A stretch of DNA of 64,000 bases from Jeotgalibaca ciconiae (GCF_003955755.1 NZ_CP034465.1:2474001-2538000), one strand, 5' to 3'. Shown: positions 17,810-26,499, counted from the first letter of the stretch. A program made the numbers and translations. Notes: generated by a model from the letters alone, not told the origin.

Positions 17810-17838
17810 ATTATACATTTTATTTAGAATAATTCTAG
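17810..17838 (-). promoter_or_regulatory. npr promoter region with PerR/Fur-type operator
   Basis: On the minus strand a TATAAT -10 (17815-17810) lies 41 bp before the GTG. A 7-1-7 inverted repeat TTAGAAT-A-ATTCTAG (17824-17838) sits over the spacer and -35 position. It agrees at 12 of 14 arm positions with the PerR box TTATAATNATTATAA. Repression relieved by peroxide is inferred from family knowledge. Confidence 0.6.
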
Positions 17839-17874
17839 TTAAGCCGGGTTAATTGTTGAATTTGGACACAAAAT

Positions 17875-17919
17875 AAAAAACTGATAACTTTCATTTAAAT
17901 GGAAAGTTGCCAGTTTTTA
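17875..17919 (-). terminator. Terminator of the 17928 HAD gene
   Basis: Stem AAAAACTG.TAACTTTC / GAAAGTT..CAGTTTTT read on the minus strand, with a T-rich tail, immediately downstream of the HAD stop. Confidence 0.8.
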
Positions 17920-17927
17920 TTTACATA

Positions 17928-18743
17928 TTAGGATAACTGGAAGTATTTTTCTAAATAGAGCGCCAGACCATCCTCGTTATTTGTGAACTCGGTCATGTCA
18001 TTTGCAACAGAACGCAAGCGGTCAATTCCGTTCTTCATCATGACACCGTGCCCAGCATAGTCAAGCATTTCAAAGTCATTATCTTCATCACCGAATGCAA
18101 GGATATCGGTTTGGCTAATTCCGTAATGACGAGCAACAGTTTCAACTCCCAGTGCTTTTTGGATGCCAGGTGCAACAATTTCCAAACATGGATAAGAGCC
18201 GCCCCACGTACGAACTGACAGGGTATCACTTCCATATTCATTTAAAATATTCAAACGAATGGCTTCTTGTTTATCTTCGTCAACATAAAGATTCAAGGCG
18301 GTTGGTTGTTCTTCAAATTTTGTTTTGGTTGTAACATAGGTCGAACGTGTATCTTTCGGGAAAAATTCATTTGTAGGGATTCTTTCAGTAGAAGCATACA
18401 AGGTTTCTTTTCCTTCAATCGAGAGCCAATCATAACCTAATATGTGTTGTTTTCCTAGGATATCCATAACCAAATCTAAGTCGATAGTTCTGTGATAGTA
18501 ATCAGACCAACTGTTGTTTTCAGGCATATGGCAAAGGGCACCGTTGAAGTTAACCATAGGTGATTTTAAACCAATTTCAGAATAGATTTGTTTACTGTTT
18601 CGATATGGTCGACCTGTGGCGATTAATACGTGGTGGCCATTGTTTTGCAGTGATTGTAATGTACGAACGGTTCTTTTTGAAAGTAAGGATTGATTGTTAA
18701 GAGTCGTACCGTCTAAATCAATCGCAATGATTTTTTTGTTCAT
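17928..18743 (-). CDS. HAD-superfamily Cof-type phosphatase
   Basis: Second Cof/YidA-like phosphatase in the window (271 aa), cytoplasmic, substrate unknown. Motif I DLDGTTLN is at residues 9-16, motif II is in VLIATGRPYRNS (near 39-50), and the C-terminal metal site is ILAFGDEDNDFEMLDYAG. It sits alone upstream of npr on the same strand, separated by its own terminator. Confidence 0.9.
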   Translation of the reverse strand: MNKKIIAIDLDGTTLNNQSLLSKRTVRTLQSLQNNGHHVLIATGRPYRNSKQIYSEIGLKSPMVNFNGALCHMPENNSWSDYYHRTIDLDLVMDILGKQHILGYDWLSIEGKETLYASTERIPTNEFFPKDTRSTYVTTKTKFEEQPTALNLYVDEDKQEAIRLNILNEYGSDTLSVRTWGGSYPCLEIVAPGIQKALGVETVARHYGISQTDILAFGDEDNDFEMLDYAGHGVMMKNGIDRLRSVANDMTEFTNNEDGLALYLEKYFQLS

Positions 18744-18787
18744 TTCGTTAAAAGCTTCCTTTCGTATAGCTAGAATACTTCATCTCA

Positions 18788-18796
18788 TGGTACACT
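18788..18796 (+). promoter_or_regulatory. Extended -10 promoter of yitV
   Basis: TGGTACACT, 46 bp before the yitV ATG and pointing away from the HAD gene. No strong -35. Confidence 0.45.
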
Positions 18797-18842
18797 AAAT
18801 GAGATGAAATTTCCAGAGTGTTCACTTAACAAGGAGGAAACC

Positions 18843-19598
18843 ATGATTTCAATTCAGCGAAAAGTTATTCATCATGTACCAGTTTTAGAAATAGTTGATA
18901 ACGACAAAGAAAATGAAAAAGTTCCTTTGGCTATTTTCTTTCACGGAATCACAGGCCGAAAGGAAAGAGGGCTGGAAGCAGGATATGAACTTGCCAAACA
19001 AGGAATGCGAGTAGTTGTTCCAGATGCTTTTTTACATGGAGAGAGAAAAGAAGAAGAATTTAACGGTAAAAAAGAAATGGAATTTTGGACAATCGTATGG
19101 CATAGCATCGAAGAGTTGCCGTATCTCGTTGATCATTACGTTACTGAAAAACTTGCTCTAGCAGATCGAGTTTCTGTAACGGGCCTGTCAATGGGGGCAA
19201 TCACGACATGTATGGCATTAGCGAAATATCCTTGGATTTTTGCGGGTGGCTGTTTGATGGGAAACCCAGATCCGATTGGCTTTACAGAATGGATTTTGAC
19301 ATCGAACTGGGTGGAAGGGATGGAACCTGTCAACAAGGAAGTGGCAGTACAGTTGATGGAACCGTTCCGTGAACTTAGCTTACAAGAATCACCAGAAAAA
19401 CTTGCGGGCAGACCATTTTATATTTGGCATGGAACTGCGGATAACAGTGTTCCATTTGAGCAAATGGAGGCGTTTGTTTCAGAGATAAAAGATGAGCCTT
19501 ATGCTTCTAATATGCATTATGACTACTATGAAGGACACGGACACAAGGTTCCCTATGAAATATTCGAGAAAATGGCTGCATTTTTAGGGAAACAATAG
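18843..19598 (+). CDS. yitV: Alpha/beta-hydrolase, YitV-type esterase
   Basis: Probable cytoplasmic serine esterase of the prolyl-oligopeptidase-like/dienelactone hydrolase group; the substrate is unknown. The nucleophile elbow GLSMG puts Ser at residue 116, the acid is likely D200 in WHGTADNSVP, and the base lies in YYEGHGHKVP (H232/H234). The oxyanion motif FFHGITG is near residues 32-38. I chose ATG 18843 with AAGGAGG 6 nt upstream, not the earlier ATG 18804, which has no SD. The yitV-yitW pairing is the same as in Bacillus. Confidence 0.87.
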   Translation: MISIQRKVIHHVPVLEIVDNDKENEKVPLAIFFHGITGRKERGLEAGYELAKQGMRVVVPDAFLHGERKEEEFNGKKEMEFWTIVWHSIEELPYLVDHYVTEKLALADRVSVTGLSMGAITTCMALAKYPWIFAGGCLMGNPDPIGFTEWILTSNWVEGMEPVNKEVAVQLMEPFRELSLQESPEKLAGRPFYIWHGTADNSVPFEQMEAFVSEIKDEPYASNMHYDYYEGHGHKVPYEIFEKMAAFLGKQ

Positions 19599-19602
19599 AG
19601 TA

Positions 19603-19631
19603 TTGATAATTCTATCAATCCTTGCTATGAT
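19603..19631 (+). promoter_or_regulatory. Promoter of yitW
   Basis: TTGATA, 17-nt spacer, TATGAT, between yitV and yitW, so yitW has its own start of transcription. Confidence 0.75.
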
Positions 19632-19664
19632 GCTTATAACCCTTCATAAAGGAGAGAATGATCT

Positions 19665-19997
19665 ATGTCAGAGAACTATACTACTGAGGAAGTAGAAGAA
19701 ATTAAAGAACGTGTTTTAATGGCCTTAGAACAAGTAATTGACCCGGAATTGGGAATTGATATTGTCAATTTGGGCTTAATATATGAAGTATTGTTAGAAG
19801 AAAATGGTTTTTGCCAAGTGAATATGACGCTTACTACAATGGGATGTCCATTAGCAGATGTCATCACCGATGAAATTCATCGTGCATTAAAGTCAGTTCC
19901 AGAAGTCACAGACATAAAAGTAAAACTCGTTTGGTATCCGGCATGGACAACGGAAAGAATGTCCCGCTATGCAAGAATTGCGTTGGGGATTCGATAG
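19665..19997 (+). CDS. yitW: MIP18/DUF59 family iron-sulfur assembly protein
   Basis: Small (110-aa) DUF59 protein of the YitW/SufT/PaaD group, thought to help mature Fe-S proteins in the cytoplasm. The family motif DPELGIDIVNLGLIYEV is at residues 26-42, and TTMGCPLAD carries the conserved cysteine. KGGAG-type SD (AAAGGAGAG) lies before the ATG. It follows yitV and ends at a strong terminator. Confidence 0.92.
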   Translation: MSENYTTEEVEEIKERVLMALEQVIDPELGIDIVNLGLIYEVLLEENGFCQVNMTLTTMGCPLADVITDEIHRALKSVPEVTDIKVKLVWYPAWTTERMSRYARIALGIR

Positions 19998-20006
19998 AAG
20001 TATGAT

Positions 20007-20036
20007 AAAAAGACGTTCATGATGAACGTCTTTTTT
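20007..20036 (+). terminator. Terminator of yitW
   Basis: Stem GACGTTCA / TGAACGTC with a TGA loop, flanked by A and T runs; symmetric enough to also stop minus-strand transcription from the AraC gene. Confidence 0.9.
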
Positions 20037-20087
20037 GAATGTACTGGATACATAATTATAAAAGTGGCAAAATCGCAGTGTTTGTTT

Positions 20088-20843
20088 TCAATCATAATTA
20101 TTTTCCGCCCAGTACTTTTTAGGAGATAAGCCCATTTGTTTTTTAAAGGTTTTACTGAAGTAATAGACGTCTTTAAAACCACACATGTCGGCAATCTGAC
20201 TCATCGAATAACCACCTTCCGTTAAAAGTGTAGCTGCATGATTAATTCGAATGTTATTAACATAGTCAAGAATAGTGCGACCTTCCTCTTTTTTAAATAA
20301 AGTTCCGCAATAAGCAGGACTGAGTCCCACATAGTTGGCTAATTCCTCTACGGTAATGGATACAGAAAAATTTTCAGTAACATAACGCTTGATGCGATCA
20401 ACATGACGATTGGAATGATTTTCAACTTTATTGAAAAGTAACTCGTGAATTAGATCAAGGAACAGAATGTGAGCTTTTATCCGATCGCGCTCATTCATCT
20501 GAAGCCAATGATATTCAATTGATTTCAAGAGGCTGTTCACACGTTCGGTAAGAGAAACTTTGGAAACGGTAGGTAATCGAAACTGTCCTTTTTTTAAATT
20601 AAAATCCATGGCAACAAAAACACAGTCTTTAGAGGGGGTGGCTTTTCGGATGCTACCGGAGGGCATGTAGACCAAATTCCCCTGAGTAGCATGGTATTCC
20701 TTTTGGTTAATGGTATAGAGAATATCGCCTTGAATAATAAGTGCTAGGGCATTTCTCTGATAGACGTGTTCGTCTAAATGCCAACCAAACGAACAATCGC
20801 GCAAGTAGTAATGTTTTAACTCCATGTTCATTAAATCGAGCAT
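20088..20843 (-). CDS. AraC-family transcriptional regulator of the adjacent sugar operon
   Basis: Likely activator of the divergent DUF624-lplBC operon. The N-terminal cupin-like sensor domain (about 1-130, GWHLDEHVYQRNALALIIQG) would bind a sugar ligand. The C-terminal HTH_18 domain has two helix-turn-helix units (about 150-245, ITVEELANYVGLSPAYCGTLFKKE and MSQIADMCGFKDVYYFSKTFKK). I chose the ATG at 20843 (MLDLMNMELK, 251 aa) because GAGGGG lies 7 nt upstream; a longer frame from 20927 has no SD. The ligand is unknown. Confidence 0.88.
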   Translation of the reverse strand: MLDLMNMELKHYYLRDCSFGWHLDEHVYQRNALALIIQGDILYTINQKEYHATQGNLVYMPSGSIRKATPSKDCVFVAMDFNLKKGQFRLPTVSKVSLTERVNSLLKSIEYHWLQMNERDRIKAHILFLDLIHELLFNKVENHSNRHVDRIKRYVTENFSVSITVEELANYVGLSPAYCGTLFKKEEGRTILDYVNNIRINHAATLLTEGGYSMSQIADMCGFKDVYYFSKTFKKQMGLSPKKYWAENNYD

Positions 20844-20968
20844 AAAAAATCCCCTCATAGCCTCTTTTTTTCCATTTAGTATAACATCCAATCCATAGTT
20901 TGTACAAAAAATGTAGATTTGTTCCATTTATTAATGTTTAATTTCTATGATAAGCTAATCGCAATAAA

Positions 20969-20982
20969 AGAAAGCGCATACA
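20969..20982 (+). promoter_or_regulatory. CcpA cre site upstream of the sugar operon
   Basis: AGAAAGCGCATACA matches 12 of 14 positions of TGWAARCGYTWNCW. It lies downstream of a TATGAT (20946-20951) that could be the operon's -10, so CcpA would block transcription. Carbon catabolite repression is inferred. Confidence 0.6.
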
Positions 20983-21037
20983 AAATAAAGCAAACAAGCT
21001 TTCCGTTTTGAATGATTACAAGAAAGAAGGTGACAGA

Positions 21038-21679
21038 ATGTTCAAATATGATAGTAAGTTTGGTAGATTCATGACAAAAATATTTGATTTAATCATGCTG
21101 AATGTCTTGTTTTTACTAATGAGTATTCCAATCATTACTATCGGCGCTAATTTGGCAGCTCTATATGCAGTCTTTTTACAAATGATTGATAAAAATGAAA
21201 GTCCTGTGTTAAAAATGTATCTAAAACACTTTAAAGAGAACTTTAGACAAGCGACGACAGCTTGGCTAATTGTTTTATCTATCATTGTCGTATTGATATT
21301 GGATTTATTTGTGATTAGTGAACTAGATGGTCTAAGGAGAATAGTCGTCTACGCAACTGTTATTTTTCTGATTCTAGCTGTGGTTTACAGCTTGTTTATT
21401 TTCCCCATGATTTACAAATTTAAAAATACAATTTGGGAACAGAGTAAAAATGTTCTTTTACTGATGATGGGCTACTTTCCTTGGGTTTTGATTTTATTGG
21501 TTATCAATCTCGGTCCTCTTATGGCTGTTTATAAGTGGCTACCAAATGCGTATGGTTTGTTGATATATTTTTATTTGTTTATTGGAAGTGCGCTAACATT
21601 GTACCTGAATGCTTTTATTTTTAACAGAATATTCAATCACTTAATAGGACTTAAGAGTGAGTCGCTATTAAAAACGTAA
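21038..21679 (+). CDS. DUF624 (YesL-like) membrane protein
   Basis: Integral membrane protein of the YesL family, about 213 aa with five or six membrane segments and the family N-terminal FGRFMTKIFDLIMLNVLFLLMSIPIITIGANLAAL. The molecular role is unknown; family members accompany LplABC/YtcQ-type importers of oligosaccharides. The ATG at 21038 follows AAGAAGGTGA; an upstream ATG at 21008 lacks an SD. It is the first gene of the operon. Unlike the yes operon of Bacillus, there is no YesMN two-component pair here; the AraC protein stands in. Confidence 0.85.
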   Translation: MFKYDSKFGRFMTKIFDLIMLNVLFLLMSIPIITIGANLAALYAVFLQMIDKNESPVLKMYLKHFKENFRQATTAWLIVLSIIVVLILDLFVISELDGLRRIVVYATVIFLILAVVYSLFIFPMIYKFKNTIWEQSKNVLLLMMGYFPWVLILLVINLGPLMAVYKWLPNAYGLLIYFYLFIGSALTLYLNAFIFNRIFNHLIGLKSESLLKT

Positions 21680-21690
21680 GGGAGTGGTTT

Positions 21691-22650
21691 GTGTTGACGA
21701 AAAAAAATAAAAAATCTGCTTCAGTAGGCCTTGGTCGTAGTTCTTCCTGGGTCATAGCTATTAAGAGGGATTGGGAGTTGTATATTCTGCTCATTATTCC
21801 GCTAGTGATTGTTATCGCTTTCAATTATGCTAGTTTTCCTGGTCTGAGAATGGCATTTATGAATTTCAAACCTATTCTAGGTTATGAACGTAGTGAATGG
21901 GTCGGATTTGAGAACTTTATTAAGATTTTTAATGATGCTGATTTTATTAGAGCACTTAAAAATTCGATCATGTTTAACTTTCTTGATTTAATAACGGGAT
22001 TCTCGGTACCTATTATTTTAGCTCTTATTATTAACGAGATACGTTTGAAACGTTTCAAACGAATTAGTCAAACTGTCTTATATTTGCCTCATTTTTTATC
22101 TTGGGCAGTTGTGGGGAGTGTGGCATATCTTTTATTTAAACCAAGTTCTGGTTTAGTGAATATTGTTTTACAAAACTTAGGGTTGATTGAAAAAGGGATT
22201 CCTTTCTTAAATGATGCGAGCCACTGGGCAGTAACCTATATTTTAATTGGTATATGGCAGTCGATGGGGTGGGGAACCATCATTTACTTGGCGGCTATGA
22301 CCAGTATTAACTCAGAGCTTTACGAAGCTGCCATGATTGATGGTGCAAACCGTTGGAAACGGATCTGGCACATTACCTTGCCGGGGATTAGAGGGACAAT
22401 CGTAACGCTACTCATTATGAACCTGGGTCGGGTTATGGGAAGTAATTTGGAGCGTCTAACAGCGTTGGGTAATTCACAGGTTCGGGACTATCAATACCAG
22501 TTAGCCGTTTATATTTTTGAAAAGGGTCTTGGAGGCGGTAAGTTTAGTGAAGCGACAGCAGTAGGTTTGTTTCAGTCGTTAATTGGTTTAGCTCTCGTAT
22601 TATTATCAGACCGTATGGCTAAGAAAATCGGAGAGGATGGTTTGTTGTAA
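21691..22650 (+). CDS. Oligosaccharide ABC transporter permease, LplB/YteP type
   Basis: Inner-membrane channel subunit of a CUT1 sugar importer. The 319-aa protein has six predicted membrane helices and the ATPase-contact EAA loop ELYEAAMIDGANRWKRIWHITLPG near residues 210-233. The start is GTG 21691 behind GGGAG. No ATPase gene is in the operon, so a shared ATPase such as MsmX is probably used, which is known for this family. It overlaps the next gene by 1 bp (TAATG). Confidence 0.9.
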   Translation: MLTKKNKKSASVGLGRSSSWVIAIKRDWELYILLIIPLVIVIAFNYASFPGLRMAFMNFKPILGYERSEWVGFENFIKIFNDADFIRALKNSIMFNFLDLITGFSVPIILALIINEIRLKRFKRISQTVLYLPHFLSWAVVGSVAYLLFKPSSGLVNIVLQNLGLIEKGIPFLNDASHWAVTYILIGIWQSMGWGTIIYLAAMTSINSELYEAAMIDGANRWKRIWHITLPGIRGTIVTLLIMNLGRVMGSNLERLTALGNSQVRDYQYQLAVYIFEKGLGGGKFSEATAVGLFQSLIGLALVLLSDRMAKKIGEDGLL

Positions 22651-23576
22651 TGGAACTTAATGCGAATATACGTAAAAAGAAAGACAAAAACCATCTGGGA
22701 ACGAATGCAATGGAAAAAATCGGAATCAGCGATTTTTTAATGGCAACATTTCTATTTATTTTATGTTTAACGTGTGTTTTGCCATTCATCCATATAGCTG
22801 CGAAGTCAATCTCTTCTAATAGCGAAGTGCTGGCCCGTAATATTTACCTCATACCAAAAGGGATTAACTTCGATGCCTATGTATCGATTTTTAAAGATGG
22901 AAACATGATTTATTCAATTATTTACAGCGTTATTGTGACAGTATCATTTACTGTTTTAGGAATGCTGGTATGTATTTGTACAGCTTATCCCTTGTCAAAA
23001 AAACGCCTAAAAGGACGTAAGGGATTTACTTTTATTTTCATGTTTCCGATGTATTTCAGTGCAGGGATCATACCACAATATTTGCTCTACCAAAGTCTGG
23101 GGATTTTGAATACAGTCTGGGTTTTGATTCTGCCAGGTATTTATTCTGCTTATAATATGTTGATTATGAAAACTTATTTTCAGGCGAATTTACCAGATAG
23201 CTTGGAGGAATCGGCGGTCTTGGATGGAGCAACAAATTTCCAAATCTTATTAAGGCTTGCATTACCACTTTCAAAACCTATTATGGCGACACTGTCGTTA
23301 TTTTATGCGGTTGGACGTTGGAATTCTTACGCGGACAATATGTATTTTATTCGCACTGAAAATTTAAAAATGGTGCAATATAAACTGTATCAAATGGTTT
23401 CGTCTGCAACGGAAGCTCAGACAACTTCCCTTTCGGAAGCAGCAGCCGTTCAAAGTACGCCAGAAGTTCTTCAGGCAGCAGCCGTTATGTTTGTAACCAT
23501 TCCGATTATTATTATTTATCCATTTTTACAAAAATATTTTGTGAAAGGTGTCATGATTGGAGCAGTAAAAGGTTAA
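22650..23576 (+). CDS. Oligosaccharide ABC transporter permease, LplC/YtcP type
   Basis: Second channel subunit. The 308-aa protein has six membrane segments and an EAA loop SLEESAVLDGATNFQILLRLALPLSKP near residues 187-213. Start ATG 22650 overlaps the stop of the upstream permease, so translation is coupled. The family (CUT1, YtcP) moves complex oligosaccharides rather than simple sugars. Confidence 0.9.
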   Translation: MELNANIRKKKDKNHLGTNAMEKIGISDFLMATFLFILCLTCVLPFIHIAAKSISSNSEVLARNIYLIPKGINFDAYVSIFKDGNMIYSIIYSVIVTVSFTVLGMLVCICTAYPLSKKRLKGRKGFTFIFMFPMYFSAGIIPQYLLYQSLGILNTVWVLILPGIYSAYNMLIMKTYFQANLPDSLEESAVLDGATNFQILLRLALPLSKPIMATLSLFYAVGRWNSYADNMYFIRTENLKMVQYKLYQMVSSATEAQTTSLSEAAAVQSTPEVLQAAAVMFVTIPIIIIYPFLQKYFVKGVMIGAVKG

Positions 23577-23601
23577 CAAAAAAATGAACAGGAGGAATAA
23601 A

Positions 23602-25260
23602 ATGATGAAGAATAGCAATTGGAGAAAGATACTTTTAGGGAGTGCAGCTTTGTTAACGTTATCAGGATGTAGCAGCAGTGGTGGCGATGACTCAATGGAT
23701 AGTGGAACTGCTGGCGGCGGTTCAAGCGATTCAACTGGGGCAGGCGAGCAAGTTACATTAAAAATCCCTGTTTATGATCGTGGTGTAGAAGGTGTGCCGA
23801 ATGTAACGGACAATTACTGGACCGATTACGTTCAAGAAAATTTTGGTAATCCAAATAATATCACTGTTGAGTATGTCGCTATTAATCGATCGGATGTTAT
23901 GACTGATTATGCATTACTGGCATCATCTCAAGACTTACCCACTATTTTAATGGAGTATGACTATCCTAAATTATCACAATGGGCAAACGAAGGATATCTT
24001 GCAACATTTGATATGGAAGAGTTTAAAGAAGCTGCACCAAAATACTTCGAACAAATGGATGCAGAAGGACAAATGGCCTTTACGGAAATGAATGGTGAAA
24101 CACATTTTGTTTTAGGAAATCGACCAAACTGGTCCAATGGCTTTAACTTCCAACAGTTTTATCGCAAAGACTGGCTAGAAGAAGTTGGCTACGATGAGTA
24201 TCCAAAAACTTATAGCGAATGGGTGGATGCCATGACGAAAATACAAGATGCTGGCTTAGCAGATCATCCAGCAGGTGGAACAATGATTCCGAGCCAAGGG
24301 GCAGACCTTCCTTGGATATTCATGGATTTCCCAATTAACGAAGAAGAGTGGGCAAGTTATATTTCTGCCGTTATCCCTGCTTTAGGATTTGATGCTAACA
24401 AAGCATTATTAGAAAGAGAGAACAATCATTACAACCTTGGCTTTACAGATCCGGAGTATTATTTAACGGATACTGCATCCGCTCAAGCGAAATTCGCCAA
24501 TGGGGAAAGCTTTGTGTTTGGCTCTTACATTTCAAATACAATGGATTGGCTCATATCATTTTATGAAAACAATCCTGAAGCTGAGTTGGGTATTGTTCCT
24601 GCAGCCGAAGTGGATGAAGAAGCTGGTACATCAGCAGTCTACATGGCAGATAACCCATTTGGTATGATCGTTGGTTTCTCTTCTTTAGCAACGGATGATG
24701 AAATTCAGGCTGCTTGGAAGTATTTGGATTGGATTGCGGATGAAGATAATTTAAAGATTATGCAGTGGGGAGTTGAAGGCGAAAACTATACAATTAACGA
24801 AGAAACAGCTTTACCAGAAAGTGTGGTTGATTACGAAGGCGACAAGAAGCAAGGCTACAATAACAACATTGACTACTGGTGTATCGTAACAGCTTCTCGA
24901 GTTGTCGGAGACTTAGAGGATCAGATTTCAGCAGTTAGTCCTAAAGGTCTTCCTCAAGAATTTAATGAAGAGATTTTAGCTATTACAAATCGTAAATCTG
25001 AACTATACAAGGAAGCTTACGCTGTCAACTTCCCGTCATTCTCAGTCCCAATTGAAGCAGAAGTAGAATACTCGGGAAGTTTAACAGAAACATATAAAGA
25101 GCTTCGTGATAAGTTAGTAATGGCTGATCCAAGTGAGTTCGAAAGTTTATACGAAGAGTACGCACAACAATTTCACGATGCTGGATTTAGGGAGATTGTA
25201 GAGGAACGCTTACAGGCTTATAAGGATGGAAATTCAACGCGTTTATTAGAAGTAGAGTAA
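23602..25260 (+). CDS. Sugar-binding lipoprotein, LplA/YtcQ type
   Basis: Extracellular solute-binding lipoprotein of the importer. The precursor is 552 aa, with a signal peptide ending in the lipobox LSGC and a Gly/Ser/Asp-rich linker. The large size and aromatic-rich binding region (WSNGFNFQQFYRKDWLEEVGYDEYPKTYSEW) are typical of the LplA/YtcQ group. I chose the ATG at 23602 because CAGGAGG lies 8 nt upstream; an ATG at 23584 lies before that SD. It is followed by a terminator, then the hydrolase gene. The bound sugar is not known. Confidence 0.9.
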   Translation: MMKNSNWRKILLGSAALLTLSGCSSSGGDDSMDSGTAGGGSSDSTGAGEQVTLKIPVYDRGVEGVPNVTDNYWTDYVQENFGNPNNITVEYVAINRSDVMTDYALLASSQDLPTILMEYDYPKLSQWANEGYLATFDMEEFKEAAPKYFEQMDAEGQMAFTEMNGETHFVLGNRPNWSNGFNFQQFYRKDWLEEVGYDEYPKTYSEWVDAMTKIQDAGLADHPAGGTMIPSQGADLPWIFMDFPINEEEWASYISAVIPALGFDANKALLERENNHYNLGFTDPEYYLTDTASAQAKFANGESFVFGSYISNTMDWLISFYENNPEAELGIVPAAEVDEEAGTSAVYMADNPFGMIVGFSSLATDDEIQAAWKYLDWIADEDNLKIMQWGVEGENYTINEETALPESVVDYEGDKKQGYNNNIDYWCIVTASRVVGDLEDQISAVSPKGLPQEFNEEILAITNRKSELYKEAYAVNFPSFSVPIEAEVEYSGSLTETYKELRDKLVMADPSEFESLYEEYAQQFHDAGFREIVEERLQAYKDGNSTRLLEVE

Positions 25261-25275
25261 GATTGTTTTAATAAG

Positions 25276-25316
25276 CCGCCATGTCGAGGAGTTTTTCCGA
25301 AAACATGGCGGTTTTT
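25276..25316 (+). terminator. Terminator between the binding protein and the GH88/105 gene
   Basis: Nine-bp stem CCGCCATGT / ACATGGCGG and TTTTT. It may attenuate rather than fully stop reading into the hydrolase gene, since no strong promoter is seen in the 30 bp that follow. Confidence 0.85.
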
Positions 25317-25346
25317 CATTAAAAATGGAAAGTAGGTATTTATCAA

Positions 25347-26375
25347 TTGAATGAATTAACCTTTGAAAAGGAAAAGATAATCGGTAAAATGGATGCCATT
25401 GTAGAAAGAACCATGCAGATGGATTTGACATGGGACTGGGGAACCGGGGTCGCCTATTATGGAATCTGCCAGGCTTACGAAGTTCTAGGTAAACAGGAAT
25501 ATATCGATCTTTTACAAAACCGCATAGATGAATTAATCGACCTAGACGACGGGTACGGCTGGACAGTTAATCGTTGTGCTATGGGACATGCATTAATTAC
25601 CTTATACGAAGTCACTGGCGAACAGAAGTATTGGGATTTAGTTTTGAGTAAAATTGATTATTTACAACATGAAGCACTGCGCTTTGGTGACCGTGTTTTG
25701 CAGCACACTGTATCTTCCAATGATGATTTTCCTGGGCAAGCATGGGCTGATACTTTATTTATGGCTGCTTTTTTGATGCTGAGGGTGGGCATTATCACTA
25801 AGAAGGAAGAATTAATTGATGATGCACTCCATCAGTATTATTGGCATATTAAATACTTACAAAATCCTGAAACCTCCCTCTTTTATCATGGTTACGAAGA
25901 TACAAGCAAAAGTAATTTATCTAGCTTTTATTGGGGAAGAGCTAATGCTTGGGCAGCATATACGATGTCTCAAGTTTGTGCTCGACTACCCGAAGCCTAT
26001 CTTTATCCCAAGTATATGGATGTATTAGGTGCGCTTGAAGAGCAGCTTTCGGCTCTGAAACTACTGCAAACTGAAAATGGTTTGTGGCGGACTATTTTGG
26101 ATGACTCCGAATCTTATGAAGAAATTTCTGCATCCGCAGGGATTGCAGCAGCCATGGCTGTCAAGCATAACCCGCTGCGCTTAAAGTACCTGCAAAAATC
26201 GATTGGCGGTATTTTTGATAATGTCAGCGATGATGGTCGGGTTCTAAATGTATCTGCAGGTACAGCAGTCATGAGGGATTTAGCAGGATACCGCGACATT
26301 TCGAAAAACTGGCTTCAAGGCTGGGGACAAGGTTTGGCGTTGACCTTCTTCGCGGAGATTATTGGCCGTTATTAA
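25347..26375 (+). CDS. Glycoside hydrolase family 88/105, unsaturated uronyl hydrolase
   Basis: Cytoplasmic enzyme (no signal peptide) of the YteR/YesR type, which removes the 4,5-unsaturated uronic residue left on oligosaccharides by a polysaccharide lyase. The 342-aa (alpha/alpha)6-barrel pattern is visible. The conserved WADTLFMA puts the catalytic-type Asp at about residue 135, and SFYWGRANAW and WLQGWGQG are also family-like. The start is a TTG at 25347 with only a weak AGTAGG. Rhamnogalacturonan-derived disaccharides are the likeliest substrate by family; glycosaminoglycan products are the alternative. Confidence 0.85.
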   Translation: MNELTFEKEKIIGKMDAIVERTMQMDLTWDWGTGVAYYGICQAYEVLGKQEYIDLLQNRIDELIDLDDGYGWTVNRCAMGHALITLYEVTGEQKYWDLVLSKIDYLQHEALRFGDRVLQHTVSSNDDFPGQAWADTLFMAAFLMLRVGIITKKEELIDDALHQYYWHIKYLQNPETSLFYHGYEDTSKSNLSSFYWGRANAWAAYTMSQVCARLPEAYLYPKYMDVLGALEEQLSALKLLQTENGLWRTILDDSESYEEISASAGIAAAMAVKHNPLRLKYLQKSIGGIFDNVSDDGRVLNVSAGTAVMRDLAGYRDISKNWLQGWGQGLALTFFAEIIGRY

Positions 26376-26379
26376 AAGC

Positions 26380-26425
26380 AATAGCTTCTGACTAATGAAA
26401 AATTATTAAGTCAGAAGCTATTTTT
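26380..26425 (+). terminator. Terminator of the sugar operon
   Basis: Fourteen-bp stem AATAGCTTCTGACT and complement with TTTTT, 5 bp after the GH88/105 stop. Confidence 0.9.
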
Positions 26426-26438
26426 GATAGTGTTATTT

Positions 26439-26468
26439 TTTGACCATAACTGACCAAGGTTGTATAAT
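26439..26468 (+). promoter_or_regulatory. clpB promoter with CtsR operator
   Basis: TTGACC (26440-26445), a 17-nt spacer and TATAAT (26463-26468) form a near-consensus promoter. The CtsR heptad repeat, read on the minus strand as GGTCAGT-TAT-GGTCAAA (26439-26455), covers the -35 and spacer (consensus GGTCAAA NAN GGTCAAA). Heat-shock repression by CtsR is inferred. Confidence 0.75.
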
Positions 26469-26499
26469 TACCTTATGGACTGAAGAAGAGGTGACTGAA

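Noticed and set aside
26440-26499. Earlier ATG for clpB
   Set aside because: It lies inside the TTGACC-TATAAT promoter and CtsR operator, before the transcription start.
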